DNA of 64,000 nucleotides, taken from assembly GCF_019430945.1 (NCBI RefSeq), contig NZ_JAHYCB010000002.1, positions 496,001-560,000 on the forward strand, read 5' to 3'. Source of the stretch: Neorhizobium populisoli (GTDB lineage: Bacteria; Pseudomonadota; Alphaproteobacteria; Rhizobiales; Rhizobiaceae). Positions 56,510-64,000 of the stretch are shown here, in pieces. The position numbers and the translations under genes were made by a program. Below the pieces are notes generated by a model. That model searched no databases, was not told the DNA's origin, and was given only the letters and a program-made list of their open reading frames with translations. Within the stretch, counting starts at the first letter, position 1. Every line of letters starts with the position of its first letter.

Positions 56510-57499
56510 ATGGCGCAGACCCTCGAGGATATGAGGCATGAACATGTGTTTCTGGGCGCCGATCACCAGCGCAACGAACGCCGCGTCTGGCTGGTGATCG
56601 CGCTCACCGCATCGATGATGGTGGCGGAAATCGTCGCCGGCTCGATGTTCGGTTCGATGGCGCTGACGGCGGACGGCTGGCACATGTCGACTCATGCGGG
56701 CGCCATGCTGATCTCGGCGCTGGCCTATCTTTACGCCCGCCGCCAGGCAAAGAACCCGCGCTATACGTTCGGCACCGGCAAGCTGGGTGATCTCGCCGGT
56801 TTTGCCAGTGCCATCGTGCTGGCCCTGGTGGCGCTGATGATCGCCTGGGAAAGCCTGTTGCGCCTTGCCAATCCGGTGGCGATCGATTTCGACCAGGCCA
56901 TCCTCGTGGCGGTCATAGGCCTGGCGGTCAACCTCCTCAGTGCCTGGCTGCTGAAGGAAGATCATGGTCGCCATGCGGGGCATCACGGCGGTCACCACGG
57001 CCACCGCGGCGGCCATCACGGAGGTCACGATCATGCCGGCCACCATGGCCATCACGACCGGGCGCGCGGCAAGGACCACAATCTGCGCGCCGCCTATCTG
57101 CATGTCCTGGCCGATGCTTTGACTTCGGTGCTGGCGATTGCCGCCCTGCTGCTCGGCCGGTCCTATGGCTGGAATGCGCTCGACCCGATCATGGGCATTG
57201 TCGGCGGTCTGGTGATTGCCCGCTGGTCCTGGGGATTGATCCGCTCGACGGCAACCGTGCTGCTCGACGCGCAGGCGGACGAGGAGGGGCTGGCGGAAAA
57301 GATTCGGGCGCAGGTGGAAACGGAAGAGGATCGCATTTCGGACCTGCATGTCTGGCAGGTCGGGCCGGGCCATCACGCCGCGATCGTGGCGCTGGTCGCT
57401 TCAAGGCCCCAATCGCCGTCCTTCTACAAGGAGAAGCTCCGGGGCATCCGGGATTTGTCGCATGTTACCGTCGAAGTCACGCCGAAGGTCGCGGCGTAA
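56510..57499 (+). CDS. dmeF: Cation diffusion facilitator DmeF (Co/Ni efflux)
   Basis: A 329-residue CDF transporter with six helices and a C-terminal cytoplasmic domain. Metal-site motifs are LTADGWHMSTHAGAMLI in helix 2 (the DmeF H/D variant) and YLHVLADALTSVLAI in helix 5, and a very His-rich loop at residues about 150-190 lies between helices 4 and 5. The DmeF subgroup exports Co2+ and Ni2+ from the cytoplasm. It follows dmeR in one operon. The long C-terminal region ends in VTVEVTPKVAA. Confidence 0.93.
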   Translation: MAQTLEDMRHEHVFLGADHQRNERRVWLVIALTASMMVAEIVAGSMFGSMALTADGWHMSTHAGAMLISALAYLYARRQAKNPRYTFGTGKLGDLAGFASAIVLALVALMIAWESLLRLANPVAIDFDQAILVAVIGLAVNLLSAWLLKEDHGRHAGHHGGHHGHRGGHHGGHDHAGHHGHHDRARGKDHNLRAAYLHVLADALTSVLAIAALLLGRSYGWNALDPIMGIVGGLVIARWSWGLIRSTATVLLDAQADEEGLAEKIRAQVETEEDRISDLHVWQVGPGHHAAIVALVASRPQSPSFYKEKLRGIRDLSHVTVEVTPKVAA

Positions 57500-57512
57500 C
57501 GGAAGTTCGAAA

Positions 57513-57776
57513 TCAGGCGAATTCTTCGTAGGCGCCGGCGACCCAGTCGCTCGACATGGCCGGCATGTGTTCGGAGAAGGAGGCGGCATCGCCCGTCTCC
57601 ACCGCCCACAGTGCGTTGGCCAGCGAAGACGACAACAGCGTGCTGCTGCCGGTAATCGCGTCAGCGGAACGCTGGAACGTCACGGTCTCGCGCGGAGCCG
57701 CTTCTTCGGTTTTCCGGTCCATTTCGACAGTCCGGTTCGGGTAGTGATAGCCGTTGAGGCCGCTATCGATCTTCAT
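57513..57776 (-). CDS. Hypothetical protein with ITGSxT...LAxALW motif (B)
   Basis: An 87-residue protein with AITGSSTLLSSSLANALWAV, the same core motif as the protein encoded at 55456-56043. Its N-terminus MKIDSGLNGYHYP resembles that protein's, and its C-terminus WVAGAYEEFA is distinct. It converges on dmeF, with 13 bases between stop codons. The two related genes thus flank the dmeRF operon. No function is known. Confidence 0.65.
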   Translation of the reverse strand: MKIDSGLNGYHYPNRTVEMDRKTEEAAPRETVTFQRSADAITGSSTLLSSSLANALWAVETGDAASFSEHMPAMSSDWVAGAYEEFA

Positions 57777-57919
57777 GGCGGTACGCCCGTCTCCAAATTA
57801 GTTAACAAATGGTTAACGCATGAAGCTTGCGCGAGGCTTGCGTCCGCCGTGGCGGTTTGATGACAGGGGCTTGACAAAAATGACGCCTGACCCGTCGGGG
57901 TGCGGCGGTCCCTATTCGT

Positions 57920-58453
57920 TCAGGTTCGCAGGAATTTGTCGACAATCGCGGCGGTCAGTCGTTGATTGTTGCGGTACCAGCCATCGTCGGTGAAGAAGAC
58001 CGGCTCGCCTAAGTCCCAGCCACTCATGCTGAAATCGCTCTGGCGGGAGAAGAAGTCGATGAATTCCGCTTCCGTTGTCCATGTGGCGATCGGGGTGCCG
58101 GGATAGGAGCCATCCTGGATATCGCAAAGGATCACGCCGTCTTGCGTGCGGATCAGGCCATGGCCGCAGAAATCCCGATGGGACTGGTGGATCAGGCCTT
58201 CGCCGATCTCGGCTTCGGCAAGCTTGTGCCACAGGCGCCGCGCCCGTTCTGCACCGAGAGCCTTGCGGGAAAGCCCGTCGCGCAATTCCGCGTGCCGCCG
58301 GTCCATCTCCTCATCGGTCGCGTCGACGACGGGGTAGGGCGGCCATTCCGGCTTGTTCCGGTTGCGACGCTGTTTCCAGATCGACCAGGAAAGCCGGCCG
58401 ACGATTGCGACGATGATGGCATAACAGACGATCGGAATAAGGATGCCGGCCAT
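57920..58453 (-). CDS. Membrane-anchored hypothetical protein
   Basis: A 177-residue protein with an N-terminal helix AGILIPIVCYAIIVAIVGRL, a charged juxtamembrane region, and a C-terminal domain (residues about 90-177) with RDFCGHGLIRTQDGVILCDI, two cysteines in that stretch and repeated aromatic residues. No family is recognised. It begins 10 bases after the DUF1697 gene ends, in the same direction, so the two probably form an operon. The ATG at 58453 has GAGGATAAGGGC upstream. Confidence 0.7.
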   Translation of the reverse strand: MAGILIPIVCYAIIVAIVGRLSWSIWKQRRNRNKPEWPPYPVVDATDEEMDRRHAELRDGLSRKALGAERARRLWHKLAEAEIGEGLIHQSHRDFCGHGLIRTQDGVILCDIQDGSYPGTPIATWTTEAEFIDFFSRQSDFSMSGWDLGEPVFFTDDGWYRNNQRLTAAIVDKFLRT

Positions 58454-58463
58454 GCCCTTATCC

Positions 58464-58979
58464 TCACCCTTCCATCGCCCGCGCCATCTCGGCGAGCTTG
58501 CGGACGGTGTTGAGATTGCGCGAGGTGCCGGCCTTCAACGCCGGCAGCCTCAGCTTCGATTTCCCCGAGCCGATCGGATAATGCACATAGATCTCGCGGT
58601 CGGCGACCACAGCCTCTTCATCGTCCGGCGCCACCATGCCGTCGAGCGCATTCTTCGGCGCCTTTTCATTCAGGAAATGCACCAGCAGGAAATTCGGCTT
58701 GGCGTCAGGGAAGGGCGCGTTTTGCGCGATCTCTTCCATTTCTTTCGTGCTGCGAACCATGACGCCCGGCTTCTTGCCGAACTTTTCGCCCAGCGCATCG
58801 TCGAGAAGGTCCGCGACCGCCTGTTCCTTGTCGTCGGAGCGGAAGAGGACATTACCGCTCTGGATATACGTTTTGACGTCGGTGAAGCCGAGGGTTTCGC
58901 AGATGGACTTGAGTTCGGTCATCGGGAGCGGGGTGCCGGTGACGTTTACGGCGCGCAGCAGGGCGATGTAGGCGGGCAT
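58464..58979 (-). CDS. DUF1697 family protein
   Basis: A 171-residue protein matching DUF1697: MPAYIALLRAVNVTGTPLPM at the start, CETLGFTDVKTYIQSGNVLF, and the C-terminal RLPALKAGTSRNLNTVRKLA are characteristic. The biochemical role of the family is unknown. The ATG at 58979 is the family-consistent start. It is probably co-transcribed with the membrane-anchored gene that follows. Confidence 0.9.
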   Translation of the reverse strand: MPAYIALLRAVNVTGTPLPMTELKSICETLGFTDVKTYIQSGNVLFRSDDKEQAVADLLDDALGEKFGKKPGVMVRSTKEMEEIAQNAPFPDAKPNFLLVHFLNEKAPKNALDGMVAPDDEEAVVADREIYVHYPIGSGKSKLRLPALKAGTSRNLNTVRKLAEMARAMEG

Positions 58980-59026
58980 GCGGGGTTCCTCTCTTTGAGC
59001 GGCACTATCGGCGGCGTACCGCGCCA

Positions 59027-59217
59027 TACCCCCCTCTGCCCTGCCGGGCATCTCCCCCACAAGGAGGGAGATTACAGGTGGCGTAACCTTTCCGCCAATC
59101 TATCGTCTACTGCGCGGCTACTGAAGATGCGTTGCCAGGTTCTTTGCTTGGGGAAACCAGCGCCCCCAGCCAATCTCCCCCCTTGTGGGGGAGATGCCCG
59201 GCAGGGCAGAGGGGGGT
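59027..59217. repeat. RIME-like intergenic inverted repeat
   Basis: Left arm TACCCCCCTCTGCCCTGCCG then GGCATCTCCCCCACAAGG. Right arm CCTTGTGGGGGAGATGCC then CGGCAGGGCAGAGGGGGGTG. The arms are almost perfectly complementary and enclose about 90 bases without coding features. Same family as 1057-1210 and 34195-34372. Confidence 0.8.
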
Positions 59218-59242
59218 GCCATAGGGCACACACCTCAACACC

Positions 59243-61351
59243 TCACATCTTCCCCGCCATCTTGATCGCAAACGCATACTCAAACGCGATCTCCTCCAAC
59301 CTTTGGAAGCGCCCCGACTTGCCGCCATGGCCGGCCGTCATGTTGGTCTTCAGCAGATACGGCCCACCCTCCGGCGCCATCTCGCGCAGCTTTGCCACCC
59401 ACTTTGTTGGCTCCCAATAGGTCACCCGCGGGTCCGTCAGGCCGGAGATCGCCAGGATCGGCGGATAGGGTTTTGCCGCGATATTGTCATAGGGCGAATA
59501 GGCGGCGATCCACTGGTATTCTTCGAGGCTGTCGATCGGGTTGCCCCATTCCGGCCATTCCGGCGGGGTGAGCGGCAGCGTGTCGTCGAGCATCGTGTTC
59601 AAGACGTCGACGAAGGGCACGGCGGCGATGATGCCGGCGAATTTTTCCGGCGCCATGTTGGCGATGCCGCCCATCAGCATGCCGCCGGCCGAGCCGCCCT
59701 CGGCGATGATGTTCGCGTAGGACGTGAACTTCTGCTCGTTCAGATAATCAGCCGCGGCGATGAAGTCTTTGAACGTGTTCGCCTTGTGCTCCATTTTGCC
59801 GTTTTCGTACCAGGCAAAACCCTTGTCCTTGCCGCCGCGGATATGGGCGATGGCGTAGACGAAGCCGCGGTCGGCAAGCGACAGGTTGTTGGTCGAGAAC
59901 GAGGCCGGGATGGTGATGCCGTATGCGCCATAGCCATAAAGCAGGCAGGGCGCCGAACCGTCGAGCGGCGTGTCTTTCCGGTAGAGCAGCGAGACCGGCA
60001 CCAGTTCGCCGTCATGTGCCGGCGCCATGACCCGGCGGGTGACGTAGTCGTCCGGATTGTGGCCAGACGGCACTTCCTGCGTCTTGAGCAGCGTGCGCTC
60101 GCGGGTGACCATATTGTAGTCGAACAGCTGCGACGGCGTCGTCATCGACGAATAGGAGAAGCGGATGACGTTCGACTCGTATTCGGCAGCGCCCTGCAGA
60201 CCCAACGAATAAGCTTCTTCGGCGAAGGCGATGGCGTGCTGTTCGCCGCTCTTGCGGTCCAGGATGATGATCTGCGGCAGGCCGTCCTTGCGCTGCAGCC
60301 AGAGCAGATGGCCGGCAAACGCCATGTGGCTGATGATCAGACGACCCGGCTCGTGCGGTACGAGTTCAATCCAGTTTTCCTTGCCCGGCGCGTTGACCGG
60401 GGTCTGCATGATCTTGAAATCCTTCGCATCGCCGGCATTGGTCAGGATGTAGAAGACGTCGCCGCCTTCCGTCATCGAATATTCGATGCCTTCCTCGCGC
60501 TCGGCCACCAGCGCCGGCTCGGCCGTCAGGTCCTTGGTGGACAACAGCCGGTATTCCGAGGTTTCGTGGTCGTGGATGTCGATATAGATGAAATCGTCGA
60601 GCAGCGAGCCGCCGACGCCCATGAAGAAGCCCGGATCCTCTTCCTCATAAACCAGTCGATCTTCCGATTGCGGCGTGCCAACGACGTGATGGAAGACCTT
60701 GGAAGGCCGATGGTTTTCGTCCTGCAGCGTATAGAAGAAGCTCTTGCCGTCCGGTGCCCAGACCCCGCCGCCACCGGTGTTCTCGACCACGTCGGACAAG
60801 TCCTCGCCGGTCGCAAGATCGCGGATGCGCAGGGTGTAATATTCCGAACCCTTGTCGTCGTAACCCCAGATGCCGTGCGAATGGTCTGTCGTATGATCGA
60901 TGCCGGACAGGCGGAAATAATCCTTGCCCACCGCTTCCTTGTCGCCGTCGAGCAGGACCAGCTTATCGCCACCGTCGCGCGGAGTGCGGAAATAATGCGG
61001 CTGCTCGCCGCCGGTGACGAACAGCGAGCCATAAGCAAACGGCCCGTCCTTCATCGGCACCGAGGAATCGTCTTCCTTGATGCGGCCGCGCATCTCGGCA
61101 AACAGCGCCTTCTGTAGCGCGGCAGTATCGCCCATCGCCGCTTCCATATGGGCGTTTTCGGCCTCCAGATGCTTGCGGATTTCAGGGTCGAGGATCGACG
61201 GATCCTTGAACATCGCCTGCCAGTTATCGGCACGCAGCCAGGCATAATCGTCGGTGCGGGTGATGCCGTGACGCGTATCCGTCAGCGGCTTTTTCGGCGC
61301 GACGGGGGCGGTCGGAAGATTGGCGAAAGGCGACGGACGGGAGGTGGCCAA
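59243..61351 (-). CDS. ptrB: Prolyl-oligopeptidase-family serine protease, oligopeptidase B type
   Basis: A 702-residue S9A peptidase resembling oligopeptidase B, with a seven-bladed beta-propeller followed by the hydrolase domain. The nucleophile elbow is IIAEGGSAGGMLMGGIANMA, preceded by CLLYGYGAYGITIPASFS, and the catalytic histidine lies in TAGHGGKSGRFQR near the C-terminus. It cleaves short peptides at basic residues. The start appears to be TTG at 61351 with GGAG seven bases upstream; no in-frame ATG is close enough. Confidence 0.92.
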   Translation of the reverse strand: MATSRPSPFANLPTAPVAPKKPLTDTRHGITRTDDYAWLRADNWQAMFKDPSILDPEIRKHLEAENAHMEAAMGDTAALQKALFAEMRGRIKEDDSSVPMKDGPFAYGSLFVTGGEQPHYFRTPRDGGDKLVLLDGDKEAVGKDYFRLSGIDHTTDHSHGIWGYDDKGSEYYTLRIRDLATGEDLSDVVENTGGGGVWAPDGKSFFYTLQDENHRPSKVFHHVVGTPQSEDRLVYEEEDPGFFMGVGGSLLDDFIYIDIHDHETSEYRLLSTKDLTAEPALVAEREEGIEYSMTEGGDVFYILTNAGDAKDFKIMQTPVNAPGKENWIELVPHEPGRLIISHMAFAGHLLWLQRKDGLPQIIILDRKSGEQHAIAFAEEAYSLGLQGAAEYESNVIRFSYSSMTTPSQLFDYNMVTRERTLLKTQEVPSGHNPDDYVTRRVMAPAHDGELVPVSLLYRKDTPLDGSAPCLLYGYGAYGITIPASFSTNNLSLADRGFVYAIAHIRGGKDKGFAWYENGKMEHKANTFKDFIAAADYLNEQKFTSYANIIAEGGSAGGMLMGGIANMAPEKFAGIIAAVPFVDVLNTMLDDTLPLTPPEWPEWGNPIDSLEEYQWIAAYSPYDNIAAKPYPPILAISGLTDPRVTYWEPTKWVAKLREMAPEGGPYLLKTNMTAGHGGKSGRFQRLEEIAFEYAFAIKMAGKM

Positions 61352-61431
61352 GGAAGCACTCCGGGAACAATGAAAGGAGTGCCAGAGATAGGGGGCGCAT
61401 GCCTTGGTGGCAAGCGAGGAAAGGCGATGCG

Positions 61432-61548
61432 TTATTTCTTCTTCCGGTCGTGAAGAGCAGCATCCCGCTCGTTCTGCCACCAGACGAAGGCGGCGACACA
61501 CGACACGCCTACAATAGGTGTCAGGAAGAGGATCAGATTCTCGATCAT
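61432..61548 (-). CDS. 38-residue single-pass membrane protein
   Basis: A small protein starting MIENLILFLTPIVGVSCVAA and ending in a basic tail HDRKKK; one transmembrane helix covers residues 4-23. Its ATG overlaps the stop of the preceding 83-residue gene by four bases (ATGA), which indicates translational coupling. No family is recognised. The pair with the upstream gene is the main support for its reality. Confidence 0.6.
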   Translation of the reverse strand: MIENLILFLTPIVGVSCVAAFVWWQNERDAALHDRKKK

Positions 61549-61796
61549 GCCTTCAACCTTTCGAGCGTTTTCATTGCAGCCAAATGTAATGCCAGGCCGA
61601 GAAGAAAACAAGCAAGAGGCGAGACAATCAGCCAAATTGGGCTCACCTGCGTGCTGATGTCGCCATATATCAAACGGGTTGTGGGCGTGAGTACCCCAAC
61701 GAGGATCACACCGATCCCGATATTGTTCAGGAATGTCGCGCGTAGCTTGATCTGCTCCTTTGTTGCATCCGATAATTGGGTTGCCGTGCTTTCCAT
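61545..61796 (-). CDS. 83-residue two-helix membrane protein
   Basis: A protein with a charged N-terminus (ESTATQLSDATKEQIKLR), two membrane helices (NNIGIGVILVGVLTPTTRLI and SPIWLIVSPLACFLLGLALH), and a basic tail. I have seen similar short two-helix proteins in other proteobacteria but cannot name the family. Co-transcription and four-base overlap with the 38-residue gene suggest that the two act together, perhaps as subunits of one small membrane complex; this is inference. Confidence 0.68.
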   Translation of the reverse strand: MESTATQLSDATKEQIKLRATFLNNIGIGVILVGVLTPTTRLIYGDISTQVSPIWLIVSPLACFLLGLALHLAAMKTLERLKA

Positions 61797-61922
61797 TTAT
61801 CAAACACCCTCAAATCACCCCAACCGTTCACAACATCTTATTTCGCGTTCTGGTAGGTGGTCAATTTGGCAGTCGTCCCCTAGTTTCCGCGCCATCCTTG
61901 AGTCATCGTGGATGGACCAAAC

Positions 61923-62309
61923 ATGAAGAAGACCCTGTCGCTGGTGGCTTTTGCCCTGTTTTCCGTGTCGAGCGCCCATGCGCTCGATGCCCGCATCGTC
62001 AGGCAGCTCGATGCGCTTGCCCCGGACGAACGTCGCGAGCAGCGCTGCGATATGGAAGCGGCCGATCGCATCCGCAAGGAAGGCGATTTCAAGCCGGACA
62101 AGGTGATCGCCTATGCGTTCGGCGATACGATCGAGGCGGGGAACGCAATCCGCGCGCCGGGCGCCGTCTTCCGTGCCGGTGGTGACTGGTATCGCCTGAA
62201 GTTCAAGTGCGAAACGGGCGAGGAAGGCCTGAAGATCATGTCCTTCGACTTCAAGATCGGCGACAAGGTGCCGAAGGAGCAGTGGGAAAGATACTACCTC
62301 TACGACTGA
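61923..62309 (+). CDS. DUF930-domain exported protein
   Basis: A 128-residue periplasmic protein with a signal peptide MKKTLSLVAFALFSVSSAHA and a DUF930-like domain: LDALAPDERREQRCDMEAAD and RLKFKCETGEEGLKIMSFDF carry the two conserved cysteines expected to form a disulfide. The family is common in rhizobia and its function is unknown. The ATG at 61923 starts the signal peptide. It is a single gene. Confidence 0.85.
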   Translation: MKKTLSLVAFALFSVSSAHALDARIVRQLDALAPDERREQRCDMEAADRIRKEGDFKPDKVIAYAFGDTIEAGNAIRAPGAVFRAGGDWYRLKFKCETGEEGLKIMSFDFKIGDKVPKEQWERYYLYD

Positions 62310-62363
62310 TCCAGTTTTTGGCTAAAAGGTCGGGAATCCTAGGTCAGGAGTAATATGCATTGG

Positions 62364-63620
62364 TCAGGCCGGCGGAGTTCGCTTCGGCCGGTCGAGAGCA
62401 AAATCCTCGAACCAGGCCTGGCTGTCGCCGGCAATCATCGCGGCGATCATCCGCGAGGCGAGGTAGGAGAAGGTGATGCCGTTGCCGCCATAACCATAGG
62501 CGGCGAATATGTTCGGCGAACCGGGTACGGGGCCGATCAGCGGCAGGCCATCGGAGGTCTCGCCGAAGGCGCCGCACCAGGCATGCGAGATGGTCGCATT
62601 CGCCTTCGGCCAGAGCTTCGTCAGCTTTTCCTTGAGCTTCAGCGTCTTGTCCCACAACATCGCATCGCGCTTTTCCGGGTCGGCGATCTCTTCGTCCTCA
62701 CCGCCGATGATGATGCGGTTGTCGGCTGTGACGCGCATGTAGAGATAGGGATCGCTCGCTTCCCAGATCAGTGCCCGTTCCGCCCAGAGACGATCCGGCG
62801 ATTGCGGCACGGTCGACAGCGCAAAGCTCGAGGCCGTCGCATGGGTCTCCGGCATCACGAAATGCGGCATGACATAACCGGTCGCCAGCACCACCTGCGC
62901 AGCCTCGATCACGTAAGGCCCATCGGTCTCGATGACGACCCGCTTGCCTTCGTCGTGGAAATTGACCGCATTGGCGGCAATCATCCGGGCGCCGCGGGAA
63001 GCGGCAATATCGAGCAGCGACCAGCAGAGCAGCAGCGGATCCGCCTCCGCCGATCCGGGCGAAAGGATAGCCGCCTCGCGATCAAGGCCGAATTCTTTGC
63101 GCAGCGACAGATAGGGCAGGAAGACGCCCGGCAGACCGGCGCGGTGGCGAAGATCAAGCTCTTCCCGCAACTGCCTGTCTCCTGTCTCGCCGGCTGCGAT
63201 GTAAAGCGTCGGGCGCGGATGGAAGACGCAGGCGATACGATGGATGGCAACGAGCTCGGCCAGCCCCGCCACAGCGGCGCGACTGCGGCGATAGACATGT
63301 GCCGCCGTCTCGAAGCCGTAAAGCGCCGTCAGGTCCGCCAGCGAACTGTCGGTTTCCCATTGCAGCATGGCTGTACTGGCCCGCGTGCTGCCGAGCCCGA
63401 GCTGCTCCCGGTCGATCACCACCACCTCGTGGCCGAGCGATGTCAGGTGTTCGGCGGCAAGTGCGCCGGTAATGCCGCCGCCGACCACCGCCACATCGGT
63501 GGATATGCTTTCCGTCAGGGCCACCCGCTCGGGGGCTTTCAGATGCATGCCCCAGGGCGAGCGTCCGGTCAGAAGATCGTCATGACTGGTGTTTTCGAAA
63601 CTAAGGCTTGAAGCACTCAA
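62364..63620 (-). CDS. FAD-dependent oxidoreductase (DAO family)
   Basis: A 418-residue flavoenzyme of the DAO superfamily, similar to gamma-glutamylputrescine oxidase-like proteins. The FAD-binding motif DVAVVGGGITGALAAEHLTS is near residues 42-61, and the C-terminal part includes ISHAWCGAFGETSDGLPLIG, which is typical. The substrate is probably an amine or amino acid derivative. The start is TTG at 63620 with AAAGGA eight bases upstream; there is no nearby ATG. The next gene on the same strand ends 31 bases upstream of this start, so the two may be co-transcribed. Confidence 0.87.
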   Translation of the reverse strand: MSASSLSFENTSHDDLLTGRSPWGMHLKAPERVALTESISTDVAVVGGGITGALAAEHLTSLGHEVVVIDREQLGLGSTRASTAMLQWETDSSLADLTALYGFETAAHVYRRSRAAVAGLAELVAIHRIACVFHPRPTLYIAAGETGDRQLREELDLRHRAGLPGVFLPYLSLRKEFGLDREAAILSPGSAEADPLLLCWSLLDIAASRGARMIAANAVNFHDEGKRVVIETDGPYVIEAAQVVLATGYVMPHFVMPETHATASSFALSTVPQSPDRLWAERALIWEASDPYLYMRVTADNRIIIGGEDEEIADPEKRDAMLWDKTLKLKEKLTKLWPKANATISHAWCGAFGETSDGLPLIGPVPGSPNIFAAYGYGGNGITFSYLASRMIAAMIAGDSQAWFEDFALDRPKRTPPA

Positions 63621-63651
63621 TACACAGATCCTTTCGTTTCCAGATGGCCGC

Positions 63652-64000
63652 TCAGCCTGGAAGATGCGGCGTCGTTTTCCGTTCCGGGAAGAGTTCCGAG
63701 ATGATCGTCATGACGATCAGCGACAGCGGCAGCGCCAGCATGGCGCCCACCGCGCCCCACATCCAGGTCCAGAACAGGATGGCGAGAAAGACGATGAATG
63801 GGTTGATCTCCCACTGCCGGCCCATGACCGCCGGAAACACCAGGTTTTCCATCGCCAGATGGATGGAGAAGAAGATGAAGGCCGGGATCAGCCCAATGAT
63901 CAGTGCATCATGGGTGAGGATGCCGGCGATCGCCACGGCGACCGTCATCAGGGTAATGCCGATGAACGGAATGAAACTGGACAGGAACGCGAACACGCCC
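63652..64000 (-). CDS. AI-2E/PerM-family permease, C-terminal part
   Basis: An incomplete gene running off the window end; about 115 C-terminal residues are visible, with FAFLSSFIPFIGITLMTVAV, NPFIVFLAILFWTWMWGAVG and AMLALPLSLIVMTIISELFP, as in the AI-2E transporter family (PerM/TqsA). It is a multi-pass inner-membrane protein, probably a small-molecule exporter. Its N-terminal part lies beyond the window, so the exact subgroup cannot be told. Confidence 0.82.
   Translation of the reverse strand, partial: GVFAFLSSFIPFIGITLMTVAVAIAGILTHDALIIGLIPAFIFFSIHLAMENLVFPAVMGRQWEINPFIVFLAILFWTWMWGAVGAMLALPLSLIVMTIISELFPERKTTPHLPG

Noticed and set aside
1057-59217. CRISPR array
   Set aside because: The repeated units are inverted, far apart and differ in length; there are no regular direct repeats with unique spacers and no cas genes.
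59303-61117. 604-codon open frame on the plus strand inside the oligopeptidase gene
   Set aside because: Antisense to a convincing S9 peptidase; composition is rich in Arg and His with no recognisable fold.
62355-63611. 418-codon plus-strand frame opposite the FAD oxidoreductase
   Set aside because: The minus strand carries the FAD-binding motif and family signatures; the plus-strand frame is its shadow.

Overview
The window looks like chromosomal DNA of an alphaproteobacterium of the Rhizobiaceae (Rhizobium, Agrobacterium or Neorhizobium type). The basis is high GC coding sequence, the gene families present (ohr/ohrR, dmeRF, the ligase-associated exonuclease and ligase pair, tandem L,D-transpeptidases) and several intergenic inverted repeats resembling the RIME-type mosaic elements of rhizobia. 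There is no prophage, transposase, integrase, CRISPR array or rRNA. About 75 protein genes are supported. They are mostly short transcription units for stress defence, small-molecule metabolism and regulation.

Layout: 1-2.9 kb holds a DNA repair pair (exonuclease, ATP-dependent ligase). 3-8.8 kb holds a Tat-exported hydrolase, a flavoprotein divergent from its Rrf2 regulator, two tandem L,D-transpeptidase lipoproteins, and an APH-family kinase. 8.8-18.2 kb holds a methyltransferase, the divergent ohrR/ohr peroxide module, a MarR regulator divergent from a DUF899-DUF1579-VOC cluster, a divergent SDR/HxlR pair and a DHA2 efflux pump. 18.2-20.0 kb is a clearly AT-rich orphan gene for a large multi-pass membrane protein. 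20.1-30.4 kb holds an ABC-F ATPase behind a candidate leader peptide, a VapBC-type module, a HerA-like ATPase, a YihY/BrkB protein, an orphan Imm35-like protein, a tRNA-like sequence and a CorA transporter with a possible leader peptide. 30.6-40.4 kb holds two aldo/keto reductases, an MFS pump with a LysR regulator, GST, ChaC and methyltransferase genes, tam and an ilvE-like aminotransferase. 40.5-54.7 kb carries four toxin-antitoxin modules among sodB, ThuA, WYL/LysE and cytochrome c genes. 54.7-64 kb has a metal-type MerR regulator beside a lone small membrane protein, dmeRF flanked by two related unknown proteins, a peptidase of the oligopeptidase B type, an FAD oxidoreductase, and the end of an AI-2E/PerM-type permease cut by the window edge.

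Common themes are redox and metal stress (ohr, sodB, DUF899, GST, ChaC, dmeF, MerR), divergent regulator/target pairs with visible palindromic operators (Rrf2, OhrR, MarR, WYL, DmeR, Phd/VapC), and five type II toxin-antitoxin modules. The least explained parts are the AT-rich membrane protein at 18.3-20.0 kb, the leader peptide before the ABC-F gene, the MerR-controlled small membrane protein, the paired unknowns around dmeRF, and a tandem hairpin repeat at 7.66-7.79 kb whose two copies show compensatory stem changes. All functional calls rest on reading motifs and family resemblance by eye. No database search was run.
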